A stretch of 64,000 nucleotides of DNA from positions 62,001 to 126,000 of the forward strand of contig NZ_JACSCX010000004.1 in the NCBI RefSeq assembly GCF_014333525.1, given 5' to 3'. Within the stretch, counting starts at the first letter, position 1. Each line of letters begins with the position of its first letter. The notes under the pieces were generated by a model. It was not told the DNA's origin. It ran no database searches and was given only the letters and a program-made list of their open reading frames with translations. Shown in pieces: positions 9,618 to 18,764 of the stretch. Source of the stretch: Hymenobacter puniceus. Its GTDB lineage: Bacteria; Bacteroidota; Bacteroidia; Cytophagales; Hymenobacteraceae. The translations under genes and the position numbers were made by a program.

Positions 9618-10337
9618 ATGCGCTACCCGTATTTCTGGCTGCTGATTACCCTGGCGCTGCTCACGAACCCAACCCACGCCCAACGGGCAGATGAGGGAGG
9701 CCGGCTCAGCAACTACGACTACATCAACCGGGAGCTGGGCCGCAAGCGCGACGGACTGGCAGCTACCGGCAGCCCGTATCTGCTGCCGGGCTGGGCATTG
9801 GGCACTGTGGCCATGCGTACCGGCAACGTGCAGCGCCAGCAGTGGCTGAAATACGACCTGTCGGATGGCCGGCTGCTGTGGCGCCGCCCCCAGGGCGACT
9901 CTGTGGAGCTGTTTACAACCATGGTGCGCGAGTTCACCCTGCGCGACTCCGCCACCCATCAGACGCACGTTTTCCGGCTTTATCCCGACGTAAAAACCGA
10001 ACAGCCCGTGCTGCGCGCCACATTTTTTGATGTGCGCTACGATGCCGGCCGCACGGCCCTGCTGCGCCAGCTCACGCGGCAGGTGCAAACCCAGTCTTCC
10101 AGCGGCGCCCTTACCACGGTGAAGAAAGCCATGTGGAGCAGCAAAACCCTGTACTTCATCAAGCGCCCCGACCAGGTGCTGGTGCCGATACGGCTCAATG
10201 GCCGGAGCGTGCTGGAAGCGCTGGCGCCACAATACCGGGCGCAGGCCAGCACCTATAGTTCGCAGCAGCAGCTCAACCTAAGCCAGGAAGTTGACGTGGT
10301 CCGGCTGCTGGCTTACTACGACAGTCTGCAGCCTTAG
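9618..10337 (+). CDS. Secreted protein of unknown function
   Basis: Not a family I recognise. The 239 residues begin with a clear signal peptide (MRYPYFWLLITLALLTNPTHA, cleavage after THA). The rest is a soluble, beta-rich-looking domain with no cysteine cluster or catalytic motif: it includes QQWLKYDLSDGRLLWRRP and a C-terminal QLNLSQEVDVVRLLAYYD. There is no T9SS tail, so a periplasmic location is inferred. The gene stands alone between a leftward methyltransferase and a small coiled-coil gene. The start is set by the signal peptide. Confidence 0.8.
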   Translation: MRYPYFWLLITLALLTNPTHAQRADEGGRLSNYDYINRELGRKRDGLAATGSPYLLPGWALGTVAMRTGNVQRQQWLKYDLSDGRLLWRRPQGDSVELFTTMVREFTLRDSATHQTHVFRLYPDVKTEQPVLRATFFDVRYDAGRTALLRQLTRQVQTQSSSGALTTVKKAMWSSKTLYFIKRPDQVLVPIRLNGRSVLEALAPQYRAQASTYSSQQQLNLSQEVDVVRLLAYYDSLQP

Positions 10338-10368
10338 CCGGGCGGCGCTGCATCTTTCCCGGGCAGGC

Positions 10369-10376
10369 TACGTTTG
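10369..10376 (+). promoter_or_regulatory. Putative -7 element TACGTTTG
   Basis: An exact TAnnTTTG match 27 bases before the ATG at 10404. It supports that start over an in-frame ATG at 10374, which would overlap the expected transcription start. Confidence 0.5.
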
Positions 10377-10403
10377 CCAGGGTTCATACCAGATTCTCCT
10401 TCT

Positions 10404-10790
10404 ATGTCCACCAACCTAGACTACCTCGACTCCTCTCTATTGCCGCTGGAAGATAAGCTGAATGAATACTTGGCGGCTGAAAAAGCGCTACAGGCCGCCA
10501 CCAACGAACGCGCCAGCCTCGCGCAGCAACACCAGCAGGAAACACTGGCGGCCGAAGCCTTCGAGCAGCGCTCTGCTACCGGTAGCTTCCCGCAGCACTC
10601 CGAGCAGGTGCGTGAGCAACTCGAGACGCTGCAGCAAGACCTGGACCGGTTGCGCCACGAGATACTGGCACTGCTGCCCGTGCGCGACGAATGGGTGAAG
10701 GTGAACCTGGGCTACGGCCCCAGCCGAGCGGGCGCTTTCCAGCTTCCCGGCCAGCCACAGGGCACTTACGAGCTGCGCGTAGTACACTAG
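10404..10790 (+). CDS. Small coiled-coil protein of unknown function
   Basis: Cytoplasmic protein of 128 residues starting MSTNLDYLDSSLL. The middle (about 15-90) is rich in Glu, Gln, Leu and Ala with heptad-like spacing (EQVREQLETLQQDLDRLR), which predicts a long coiled coil. The tail (KVNLGYGPSRAGAF and QLPGQPQGTYELRVVH) is a small non-coiled segment ending in a beta-like strand. I see no catalytic motif. It is 66 bases after the secreted protein with its own promoter box. Confidence 0.7.
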   Translation: MSTNLDYLDSSLLPLEDKLNEYLAAEKALQAATNERASLAQQHQQETLAAEAFEQRSATGSFPQHSEQVREQLETLQQDLDRLRHEILALLPVRDEWVKVNLGYGPSRAGAFQLPGQPQGTYELRVVH

Positions 10791-11192
10791 GCCTGGTTCT
10801 CGCCTGGGGCCAGGCTGGATGTTGCAGGCTGCATACACAGGCAGTTATACACCAAACCCATGTACCCATACCAGCCGGGCGCTGAGCAGCCGGCTAATAC
10901 TATGCGGATGCAGCGCTGAGGGCACTCAGCCCTACGAATGGGCCTAGCCGACCTGCATTCTCAGCCTGCCATTTCATCCTGGTCCTGTGAAGAGCCCCTG
11001 ACGATTAGTTGGGGGCCTTTTTTATTCCGGGCTCACAGATGGCAAAGCAGCGCTGGGGTGCTCACCCGCTTACCAACAGGCGCTGGCTAAGCAACTCACA
11101 TGCAAAGCAGGCCAGCAGAAATTCCGCGAAACGCTTCGGCAGGCCAGGATTTGCTGGCACCTTTGAGGCTCGATTGTCAAGTACAGCCCGCC
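10791..11192. other. Intergenic region without a supported gene
   Basis: About 400 bases between the coiled-coil and helicase genes. I see only a weak terminator near 10989. A CACCTTTG sequence at 11158-11165 is one base off the -7 consensus and could be the promoter of the helicase gene. Confidence 0.5.
10989..11025 (+). terminator. Possible intrinsic terminator
   Basis: GCCCC and GGGGGC arms with a loop, followed by TTTTTT. The stem is short, so this is tentative. Confidence 0.4.
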
Positions 11193-13238
11193 ATGAACGC
11201 TACGCAGCAGGAAGAAAAAGAATACCTCGAAGAAATAAAGGAACAGCTGACGTTGGCCGTGCGGCGGGTAGATGAGGCCGTCAAACAGTTTTCCAGGGAG
11301 CTTCAGCAGAAGAAAGAATACATTCACGAGCACCAGTCGGGCATGGACGAGGCCGATATGGTGGCCGCCGACCAATCCATCAACCGCATGGCCCTGACGG
11401 GCGAAGGGGCCGTGGGCCGCAAGCGCCGCCTGCTCAAGCTGGGCCAGTCGCCGTACTTCGGCCGCATTGATTTCGCCAGTTCAAACCAGGGCGCTGTACC
11501 GGTATACATCGGCGTGTATTCCTTTTTCGATGAGCAGCAGCGCCGCAACCTGATTTACGATTGGCGGGCCCCGATTTCCTCGCTCTTCTATGATTTCGAG
11601 CTGGGGCCGGCTTTCTACACCACGCCTTCCGGCACTGTACGGGGCACCATCGAGCTGAAGCGGCAATATAAAATCCGCGACGGCCGCCTGGAATTCATGC
11701 TCGACAGCGACGTGAACATCCACGACGACGTGCTGCAGCAGGAACTGGCCAAGTCTTCGGACGACAAGATGAAGAACATCGTGGCCACGATTCAGCGCGA
11801 CCAGAACGCCGTAATCCGCAATGAAACCGCGCCGGTGATGATTATTCAGGGCGTGGCTGGCTCAGGCAAAACCTCCATTGCCCTGCACCGCATAGCGTTT
11901 CTGCTGTACCGCTTCCGCGAGACGATTGCAGCCAAAGACATTCTTATCATTTCGCCCAACAAAGTATTTGCCGACTACATCTCCAACGTGTTGCCTGAGC
12001 TGGGTGAAGAGCATATTCCGGAGCTGGGGATGGACGAGCTGGCCGCCGACCTGCTGGAAAACCGGTACCCGTTCCAGACCTTCTTTGAGCAGGTTTCTGC
12101 CTTGCTGGAGCAGCACAACCCGGCGTTTATCGAGCGGATCCGGTTCAAGTCGTCGTTTGAGTTTTTCGGCAAGCTAAACCAGTATCTGCTCCACATCGAA
12201 AACAACTACCTCAACTGGACTGAGCTTCGGATCGGCAGAACAGTAGTGCCGGCGTCTCTGATAGAGCAGAAGTTTAAAGCCTACCACCGGGTGCCGCTGC
12301 TGAAGCGTTTCGCACTGGTAGCCAACGACGTCCGGGCCTACGTGCGCGACGCCGCCGGGCGCAAGCTCACCGGCCAGGAAAAGGGCGCCATCAGCGAAGC
12401 AACCAACCGGCTGTTCAAATTCAACAACGTGCTGGACCTGTACCGCGACTTTTATCGTTGGATTGGCCAGCCGGAACTGCTACAGCTGGGCCACCCCGTA
12501 CGGTTGGAATACGCCGATGTATTTGCTTTGATTTATCTGCGGATTCGTTTGGAGGGTGCCACCGCCTACGACCAGGTCAGGCACCTGCTGGTCGACGAAA
12601 TGCAGGATTACACTCCAGTGCAGTATGCGGTGCTGTCCCGGCTGTTTCCGTGCCGCAAAACCATCCTGGGAGATGTAAGCCAGACCGTGAATCCCTACAG
12701 TGCTTCTTCTGCTGAAGCCATTGAACGGGTTTTCCCGCAAGCGGATGTGGTTAAGCTGCACCGCAGCTACCGCTCCACCGTCGAGATTACTGCTTTTGCG
12801 CAGCGGCTCATGCCCAATCCTCACCTTGTTCCGCTGGAACGGCACGGGCCGGAGCCTGCCGTTGTGCGCTTTGCCAGCCCGGCCGAAGAGCTGGTTGGAA
12901 TTCAGCAACTGCTTGCGGCTTTCAAAAGCTCCGGAAGCTATTCGCTGGGAGTTATCTGCAAAACGCTGCGGCAGGCCGAGCAGGCATATGAGGCACTGCA
13001 GGCTTCCGGTGTCCATCTGCTGACAGATGAGTCGACAAAATTCAAGGAAGGAGTTGTCATTACCACGGCCCATTTGGCGAAAGGGCTGGAGTTTGACGCA
13101 GTCATCGTACCGTTTGCTTCGGCCCGCCATTACAAAACGGAGGTTGACAAAAGCATGCTCTACGTGGCCTGCACCCGGGCTATGCACCAGCTCACGCTGA
13201 CCTACTCCGGTGAACTCACCCCCTTTTTATCTGCCTAG
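11193..13238 (+). CDS. helD: HelD-like superfamily 1 helicase/ATPase
   Basis: ATP-driven motor of the UvrD/Rep superfamily; the HelD branch removes stalled RNA polymerase from nucleic acid. From the ATG at 11193 it has 681 residues: an N-terminal antiparallel coiled coil (about 5-60), the HelD-type stretch with YFGRIDF and YDWRAPISSLFYD (about 88-135), Walker A GVAGSGKTS (about 220-228), Walker B LLVDEMQDYTPVQY with GDVSQTVNPY, and C-terminal motifs TTAHLAKGLEFDAVIV and YVACTRAM. The upstream in-frame extension to 11100 looks unlike the family and is left out. It stands alone. The RNA polymerase role is inferred from family work done mainly in Gram-positive bacteria. Confidence 0.88.
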   Translation: MNATQQEEKEYLEEIKEQLTLAVRRVDEAVKQFSRELQQKKEYIHEHQSGMDEADMVAADQSINRMALTGEGAVGRKRRLLKLGQSPYFGRIDFASSNQGAVPVYIGVYSFFDEQQRRNLIYDWRAPISSLFYDFELGPAFYTTPSGTVRGTIELKRQYKIRDGRLEFMLDSDVNIHDDVLQQELAKSSDDKMKNIVATIQRDQNAVIRNETAPVMIIQGVAGSGKTSIALHRIAFLLYRFRETIAAKDILIISPNKVFADYISNVLPELGEEHIPELGMDELAADLLENRYPFQTFFEQVSALLEQHNPAFIERIRFKSSFEFFGKLNQYLLHIENNYLNWTELRIGRTVVPASLIEQKFKAYHRVPLLKRFALVANDVRAYVRDAAGRKLTGQEKGAISEATNRLFKFNNVLDLYRDFYRWIGQPELLQLGHPVRLEYADVFALIYLRIRLEGATAYDQVRHLLVDEMQDYTPVQYAVLSRLFPCRKTILGDVSQTVNPYSASSAEAIERVFPQADVVKLHRSYRSTVEITAFAQRLMPNPHLVPLERHGPEPAVVRFASPAEELVGIQQLLAAFKSSGSYSLGVICKTLRQAEQAYEALQASGVHLLTDESTKFKEGVVITTAHLAKGLEFDAVIVPFASARHYKTEVDKSMLYVACTRAMHQLTLTYSGELTPFLSA

Positions 13239-13444
13239 AAAGCAGAAAGGCCAGCCTGCGTGCAGCGGCTTTCCGGCGAACCGGAACGGGTTAGAATAAG
13301 CTGCGCTGGCAGCGCGCAAGGCGGCTGGTCGGAACTTGTGCGGGCAGAGTGGGTTATTGTCCTGATTTTTTGGTGGCAGCTTCTGCACGGCACCCCATTA
13401 CCAGGAAAACTCCGTATCACTCCTCACCCACAGACAACACCTTG

Positions 13445-14230
13445 ATGAAAGCCACTCTTCTTACGGTAGCCCTGGCCGCATTTGCGGTGCAGGCACAGGC
13501 CCAAACCGCCCCCACCACTACCGCGCCGCGCGTAGCCCCCGACCAGATTACGACCAAAAAGGGGCCACTCACAGTGCAGCCTATCACGCATGGCAGTGTG
13601 GTGTTCACTTGGAATGGCAAGACCATCTACGTGGACCCCTACGGCGGCGCAGAGGCCTATGCCGGGTTGGCAGCACCCGACGTCATCCTGATTACTGACA
13701 TTCACGGCGACCATCTGGACTTGAAAACAATAGCGGGGCTCTCCGTTGGCAAAGCCCTGATGGTGGTGCCGAAAGCAGTGGCTGAAAAGCTGCCGGCAGA
13801 ATACAAAGCGCAGGTGCGTATTCTCGGCAACGGCCAGCAGCTCGATACGCTGGGCATGCGTGTATCGGCCATTCCGATGTACAACCTGCCCGAAGCGGCG
13901 GATGCGCCGCATATTAAAGGCCGCGGCAACGGCTACGTGCTTAACCTAGGCGGCAAAAACGTGTATCTGTCCGGCGACACCGAGGATATTGCCGAAATGC
14001 GCGCCCTCAAGGGCATTGATGTGGCCTTTGTGTGCATGAACCTGCCCTACACCATGGACGTGAACCAGGCGGCGCAAGGCGTGCTGGCTTTCAAACCCGG
14101 TATTGTGTACCCGTACCACTACCGCGGCCAGAACGGACTGAGCGACGTAGATGGCTTCAGAAAAACCGTGAATACGGCCAACAAGAAAATTGACGTTCGG
14201 CTGCGCAACTGGTATCCGGCCGCCAAGTAA
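13445..14230 (+). CDS. Exported MBL-fold metal-dependent hydrolase
   Basis: Secreted or periplasmic protein of 261 residues with a signal peptide (MKATLLTVALAAFAVQAQAQ). The body is a UPF0173-like metallo-beta-lactamase fold: the metal motif is in ILITDIHGDHLD (HxDH form), a later Asp is in NVYLSGDTED, and a terminal His is in VYPYHYRGQ. Cytoplasmic relatives are often called ulaG-like hydrolases, but this one is exported. The start is fixed by the signal peptide; the 96 bases upstream in frame are non-coding in character. A strong terminator follows. Substrate is unknown. Confidence 0.85.
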   Translation: MKATLLTVALAAFAVQAQAQTAPTTTAPRVAPDQITTKKGPLTVQPITHGSVVFTWNGKTIYVDPYGGAEAYAGLAAPDVILITDIHGDHLDLKTIAGLSVGKALMVVPKAVAEKLPAEYKAQVRILGNGQQLDTLGMRVSAIPMYNLPEAADAPHIKGRGNGYVLNLGGKNVYLSGDTEDIAEMRALKGIDVAFVCMNLPYTMDVNQAAQGVLAFKPGIVYPYHYRGQNGLSDVDGFRKTVNTANKKIDVRLRNWYPAAK

Positions 14231-14251
14231 AACAACCAAGCCGCCCCAAAG

Positions 14252-14290
14252 CGCCCTGCCAAGCTAAATGCTCGGCAGGGCGTTTTGTTT
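14252..14290 (+). terminator. Intrinsic terminator
   Basis: CGCCCTGCC and GGCAGGGCG form a nine-pair stem followed by TTTTGTTTG, 21 bases after the MBL-fold gene. Confidence 0.85.
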
Positions 14291-14418
14291 GTTAGGAGCT
14301 AGCCAGCCGCCTTACGCTGGCTTAAACCGAGCAAATTGCACTATCTGGCACAAGCTGCCAGAGCCGGTATCCGCTTCTGCTGCTAAGCTCGACTAAATCA
14401 AACCTGGGTGCTGGCACC

Positions 14419-14426
14419 TAACTTTG
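14419..14426 (+). promoter_or_regulatory. Putative -7 element TAACTTTG
   Basis: An exact TAnnTTTG match 22 bases before the ATG at 14449, placing the expected RNA start near 14431. Confidence 0.5.
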
Positions 14427-14448
14427 GCTGTTCCCCACCTCCTACTAC

Positions 14449-15750
14449 ATGCCTACTGCCACTCCCGATTATCTGCACCTGTTCCGGCTGCTGCCGCACA
14501 ACTACCTGCTGCTGCTGCCAGACGGCACCATCGTCGACAACTCCGACAAGCACGTGGGCGTGTCTATGCTGCCCCGCGAGCAAGCCATGGGCCGGAATAT
14601 TTTCGAGGCCTATCCTTCGGCTCCTGAAAGCCAGCGCGACCTGAGCGAGTCGCACGAGTACGTGCGCCAGCACAAGCAGCCGCACACCATGCCCCTCACG
14701 CGCTACGACCTGCAGCGGCCGGCTCATCAGGGCGGCGGCACCGAGGAGCGCTACTGGCGTATCACGCACTACCCGGTGCTGGATAGTAGCGGGGAACTGC
14801 TGTACATTCTGCAGCACCCGGAAGATGTAACAACCCAGCACCTGGCCGACCAGCAGCGCGCCGCCGCCGAGCAGGCCTTGCTGCAAGCCCGGCAGCGGGC
14901 CCTGTTTACGCTCGAAGCCTTGCCCGTGATGGTCTGGACCGCTCAGCCCGATGGCATCATCGACTATTTCAACCAGCGCTGGCGCTCCTTCACGGGCCTG
15001 GCCACAACCGATAACCCCACGCAAAGCTGGCAGTCCGTTATCCACCCCGATGACCTGCCGCATCTTGCTCAGGAGTGGGCCGAGGCCATTGCCGAGCGCC
15101 GCGCCTACGAGGCCGAGTTTCGGATGCGCCGCCACACCGGGCACTACCGCTGGGTGCTGGCCCGAACCGTACCGCAGCTTCAGCCGGATGGTAGCGTGGA
15201 GCTGTGGGTAGGCAGCGGCGTAGACATTCATGAGCAACGCACGCTGGTGCAGGAACTGATGGAAGCCAACGAGCACCAGATGCTTTTATCAGAACAGGCT
15301 TATCAGGCCGCCAAGCTGGCACAAGAGCAGCGCGAGACATTCTACACCCTGTTTATGCAGGCACCGGCTCTGATTGCCATCGTGCGGGGGCCAGCCTATA
15401 CCATCGAGTTTGCCAACCCCGCCTACCACGAGCTATTTGCCACAAATGACTTGGTGGGCCGCACTGTGCTGGAAGTAGTGCCTGACGCTGCCGAGCAAGG
15501 CTTTATCGGGCTGCTGGACCAAGTATATCAGACTGGCGAGCCATTTTATGGCACTGAGATGCCCTTGCAGCTGCACCGGCGCGCCACCGGGCTGGTAGAA
15601 GAGCGGTATTTCGACTTTGCCTACCAGGCCTTCCGCGAAAACGACCAGATCGTCGGCATTTTCAGCTTTGCCTTTGACGTTACGGAGCGGGTACTAATGC
15701 GCCAGCAGCTCAACCAGCTGCAAGGCCTGCTCAACCCTGATCATAGCTGA
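14449..15750 (+). CDS. PAS-only sensory protein (three PAS domains, no output domain)
   Basis: Soluble 433-residue protein made of sensory domains. PAS-A is about 8-125. PAS-B (about 145-270) is of the PAS-3 type with its PAC motif (WQSVIHPDDLPHLAQEW, HYRWVLARTVPQLQPDGS). PAS-C (about 300-425) contains PALIAIVRGPAYTIEFANPA and DAAEQGFIGLLDQVYQTGEP. It stops directly after PAS-C without a kinase, cyclase or receiver domain. PAS-C closely resembles the repeated PAS units of the histidine kinase two genes downstream, so a shared ligand or partnership is inferred. It is followed after 40 bases by the CZB-like gene. Confidence 0.88.
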   Translation: MPTATPDYLHLFRLLPHNYLLLLPDGTIVDNSDKHVGVSMLPREQAMGRNIFEAYPSAPESQRDLSESHEYVRQHKQPHTMPLTRYDLQRPAHQGGGTEERYWRITHYPVLDSSGELLYILQHPEDVTTQHLADQQRAAAEQALLQARQRALFTLEALPVMVWTAQPDGIIDYFNQRWRSFTGLATTDNPTQSWQSVIHPDDLPHLAQEWAEAIAERRAYEAEFRMRRHTGHYRWVLARTVPQLQPDGSVELWVGSGVDIHEQRTLVQELMEANEHQMLLSEQAYQAAKLAQEQRETFYTLFMQAPALIAIVRGPAYTIEFANPAYHELFATNDLVGRTVLEVVPDAAEQGFIGLLDQVYQTGEPFYGTEMPLQLHRRATGLVEERYFDFAYQAFRENDQIVGIFSFAFDVTERVLMRQQLNQLQGLLNPDHS

Positions 15751-15790
15751 GCTTTTGCTCTGTTTTTCTATCTGGTAGCGCCCCTTAGTT

Positions 15791-16144
15791 ATGGATATTG
15801 ATAGCCTGGAGTTTCAACAGGCCCGCATCAAACAGGTCGTATTCAAGTCCCGGCTGCGGTCGGTGCTCTACGGCGTGCGCGAGCCCGACCCGATGCTATT
15901 CTCGCTGGCGCAAAATCCGTTTGGGCAGTGGCTTGCCACTACGCTGGCCCCGCGTTTTGGCCTGACTCCGGAAGTGCGCGGCATAGAGCGGGCGCTGCAG
16001 CAGATGCTGCGCCACGGCCAGGAACTGGTTGCCCTCTTCCAACGGGGCCGGATTGAAGAGGCCCGCGCCGGCCTAGAGCGGATTGACGCTTACGCCGCTG
16101 AAATCGACCAGCTGCTTTCCCAGCTAGAGCAACGCAGCGCCTAG
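15791..16144 (+). CDS. Standalone CZB-like domain protein with lost zinc ligands
   Basis: The 117-residue protein is one all-helical domain. It fits the chemoreceptor zinc-binding (CZB) pattern, published as H-xx-W-x21-28-C-x-[LFMVI]-G-x-[WFLVI]-x18-27-H-xxx-H, in spacing and hydrophobic positions. Here the sites read Q-VV-F, then 23 residues, N-P-F-G-Q-W, then 23 residues, Q-MLR-H. So three of the four zinc ligands (His, Cys, His) are Gln, Asn and Gln, and only the last His remains. FKSRLRSVLYG in the second helix is typical of CZB. It lies between two PAS proteins on the same strand. Family by motif; a role in PAS signalling is inference. Confidence 0.7.
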   Translation: MDIDSLEFQQARIKQVVFKSRLRSVLYGVREPDPMLFSLAQNPFGQWLATTLAPRFGLTPEVRGIERALQQMLRHGQELVALFQRGRIEEARAGLERIDAYAAEIDQLLSQLEQRSA

Positions 16145-16253
16145 GCAGCCGATTCTTCGGTTGCTGCAACTGATTATAGAATCCGTTGCCGATAAAACAC
16201 GTGGTAACTGCCGGGTCCGGTTTGCCTTCCCTACGTTCTCCTTCTTGCTCTGC

Positions 16254-18764
16254 ATGCAGCCAGCCACTTTCCTAACTGCCTTTTCACCACTCGATGACTT
16301 GTTCAGCGACTTGCTTGCTGTTTCATTGACGGGTGTAATCTTTTATATGCCGCTTTACAACGCGGCTGGTGAGCTGATTGATTTCACGTTTGAGTACCTG
16401 AATCCCACGGCTCAGCGCATGATGCGCATGCCCGAGCGGCCGACACTCACGCACAATGAGCAGTGGCCGCATAGCAAAGCCCACGGCACCTTTGCCTTTC
16501 ATGTTGATGCCTACGTGACGGGCCAACCCCGCGAATACAACATCAACTACCAGGCCGACGGCTACGATAATTACTACCGCCTGGCTGCGCGCCGCTCGGG
16601 CGCGGGGCTGCTGGTGAGTTTCACTGACACTGCTGACCAGCCCCGTAGCCAGGTGGAAGTGGCCCTGCGCGAAAGCCAAACCGCCGAGCGCGCGGCCCGG
16701 GCCGAAGTAGAGCGCCAGCGCCAGCAGCTGCAGCAGGTTTTTTACCAGGCGCCGGTAGCTATTGCTGTGCTGGATGGCCCCGAGTACAGTATATCCCTGG
16801 CCAATCCTTCCGTCTGCCAGATCTGGGGCCGTTCGCAGGAGCAGCTGCTTGGCATTCCGCTGATGCAGGCATTGCCGGAACTGCAAGGCCAAGGCATCGA
16901 GTCCCTGCTTGATGGCGTACTGCACTCCGGTGAGCCATTTATTGGTACAGAGCTGCCGTTCAGCCTGTACCGGAATGGTGCCCTGGATACTATCTACTTC
17001 AACTTTGTTTATCAGCCTCAGCGAAACGAGCAGGACCAGACCACCGGGGTGCTGGTGGTAGCCACCGATGTAACCGACCAGGTGCTGGCCCGCCAGCAGG
17101 TGCATCAACTCAACCAAGAGCTGGAAGGCCGGGTAGCGGAGCGCACCGCCGCCGCCCTGGCCCTGCAGGCTGACCTGCTGGCGGCCACCCAACGCCAGGT
17201 GCAGGAGCGCGAAACGTTTTACCAGGTGTTTGCACAAACGCCCGCCAGTATTGCGTTGCTGCGAGGCCCTGAACACCGTTTCGAGTACGTCAATGAGGCA
17301 TATCAGCATCTTTTTCCGGGGCGCGTGCTGGTAGGCCGTACGCTGGCGGCGGCCCTGCCCGATGCTGCCGAGCAAGGGTTTGTGGCTTTGCTCGACGGGG
17401 TGTACCGCACAGGTAAAACGTTCTTCGGTACCGAGCTTCCGCTGGCAATTGAGCAGCCTGAGGGCCGTCCTGCCCGGCAGGCATACTTTAATTTTACGTA
17501 TCAGGCCTACCACGAGCATGGCCAGATAGCTGGCATCTCCATCTTTGCCTATGATGTAGCCGAGCAGGTGCTGGCCCGCCAGCAGCGGGAGGCGCAACAG
17601 CGGCAGCTGCACGATTTGTTCTGGCAGGCCCCGGCGCCCATTGCCATCCTCGATGGCCCCACCCTAGTGTTCCAGCTGGTCAATCCCGCGTACCAGCGCA
17701 TCTTTCCGGGCCGCGACTTAGCTGGCAAGCCGCTGCTGGAAGCTCTGCCCGAATTGCTTGGTTCGCCGGTGCCAGATCTGCTGCAGCAGGTGTACACCAC
17801 CGGCCAGACCTACGTTGCGCTGGAGCTGCCCCTCATGCTGTCCCGCCACGAGGGTGAGCCGCTCGAGGAAATTGTATGGACGTTCACTTATCAGGCGCGC
17901 CGGAATGAGCGTGGCGAGATAGATGGTGTCTTGGTGTTTGCTTATGACGTAACCGAGCAGGTGCACGCCCGGCGCCATGTTGAAGAAAGCGGCCAGCAGG
18001 CCTTGGCTCTGGCCAGTGAGCTGGCAGCCTCCAATGCACAGCTCACGCGCACCAACATCGACCTGGATAACTTTATTTACACCGCGTCTCACGATTTGCG
18101 TGAGCCTATCACCAATCTCGAAGGCTTAATAGTGGCCCTGCGCGAAGAGCTGCCGCCCTCTGCGTTCCAGGTTCCGCTTGTTTCGTCATTGCTGCTGATG
18201 ATTCAGCAGGCCGTGGCGCGGTTCCAGCTGACCATTGCGCAACTAACAGATCTGGCGCAGCTGCAGCAGGCCCAGTTACAGGCCATTGAGGCAGTAGATG
18301 TTGCCAGTTTGGTAGAGTCTATTTGTTTGGACCTGGCTCCTCGCCTGCAGGCCGCTGATGCGCAAGTAAAAGTAGATATACCTAAAGGGCTGGCTGTATC
18401 ATTCGCCCCGAAGCACCTGCGGAGCATCTTCTATAACCTGCTCAGTAATGCGGTGAAGTACCGTGACCCTTCCCGGCCCTTGGTTGTGTCGTTGCGGTGC
18501 TCCCGCACAGCTGACTCCGTGCTGCTGGAAGTCCAGGACAACGGCCTGGGGTTGGATGCAACCCAGCAAAGCAAGCTGTTTGGCTTGTTTCAGCGCCTGC
18601 ACCATGATGTGGAAGGCTCCGGCATTGGGTTATATATGGTCAAGCGCATCATCAACAATGCCGGGGGTAGCATCACAGTCCAGAGTCAACCCGGAGTAGG
18701 CTCTACCTTCTCTGTTACCCTGAACGATTCTTTGCCCTTGGTAGTAGCAGGACGGCCAGAGTAA
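16254..18764 (+). CDS. Multi-PAS sensor histidine kinase
   Basis: Soluble-looking 836-residue histidine kinase. Four PAS-like units lie at about 20-130, 160-285, 325-450 and 460-585; the last three are alike, sharing GIESLLDGVLHSGEPFIGTE-like and GVLVVATDVTDQVLARQQ-like segments. A HisKA domain follows with the phospho-acceptor H-box YTASHDLREPITNLEG, then HATPase motifs NLLSNAVKY (N box), VQDNGLGLD (G1) and GSGIGLYMVKRI (G2). No receiver domain or regulator gene is adjacent, so its partner is elsewhere. The start at 16254 was chosen because the 93 bases upstream in frame read like non-coding sequence. It probably forms a unit with the PAS-only and CZB-like genes. Confidence 0.9.
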   Translation: MQPATFLTAFSPLDDLFSDLLAVSLTGVIFYMPLYNAAGELIDFTFEYLNPTAQRMMRMPERPTLTHNEQWPHSKAHGTFAFHVDAYVTGQPREYNINYQADGYDNYYRLAARRSGAGLLVSFTDTADQPRSQVEVALRESQTAERAARAEVERQRQQLQQVFYQAPVAIAVLDGPEYSISLANPSVCQIWGRSQEQLLGIPLMQALPELQGQGIESLLDGVLHSGEPFIGTELPFSLYRNGALDTIYFNFVYQPQRNEQDQTTGVLVVATDVTDQVLARQQVHQLNQELEGRVAERTAAALALQADLLAATQRQVQERETFYQVFAQTPASIALLRGPEHRFEYVNEAYQHLFPGRVLVGRTLAAALPDAAEQGFVALLDGVYRTGKTFFGTELPLAIEQPEGRPARQAYFNFTYQAYHEHGQIAGISIFAYDVAEQVLARQQREAQQRQLHDLFWQAPAPIAILDGPTLVFQLVNPAYQRIFPGRDLAGKPLLEALPELLGSPVPDLLQQVYTTGQTYVALELPLMLSRHEGEPLEEIVWTFTYQARRNERGEIDGVLVFAYDVTEQVHARRHVEESGQQALALASELAASNAQLTRTNIDLDNFIYTASHDLREPITNLEGLIVALREELPPSAFQVPLVSSLLLMIQQAVARFQLTIAQLTDLAQLQQAQLQAIEAVDVASLVESICLDLAPRLQAADAQVKVDIPKGLAVSFAPKHLRSIFYNLLSNAVKYRDPSRPLVVSLRCSRTADSVLLEVQDNGLGLDATQQSKLFGLFQRLHHDVEGSGIGLYMVKRIINNAGGSITVQSQPGVGSTFSVTLNDSLPLVVAGRPE

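Noticed and set aside
11100..11192. Earlier start for the HelD-like protein
   Set aside because: The in-frame extension before the ATG at 11193 reads like non-coding sequence and a near-consensus promoter element (CACCTTTG, 11158-11165) lies within it.
13349..13444. Upstream in-frame start for the MBL-fold protein
   Set aside because: The signal peptide begins at the ATG at 13445, and the 32 residues before it would block export.
16323..17612. 429-residue open frame antisense to the multi-PAS histidine kinase
   Set aside because: The sense strand encodes repeated PAS units and a kinase core, while the antisense product has no recognisable domain.
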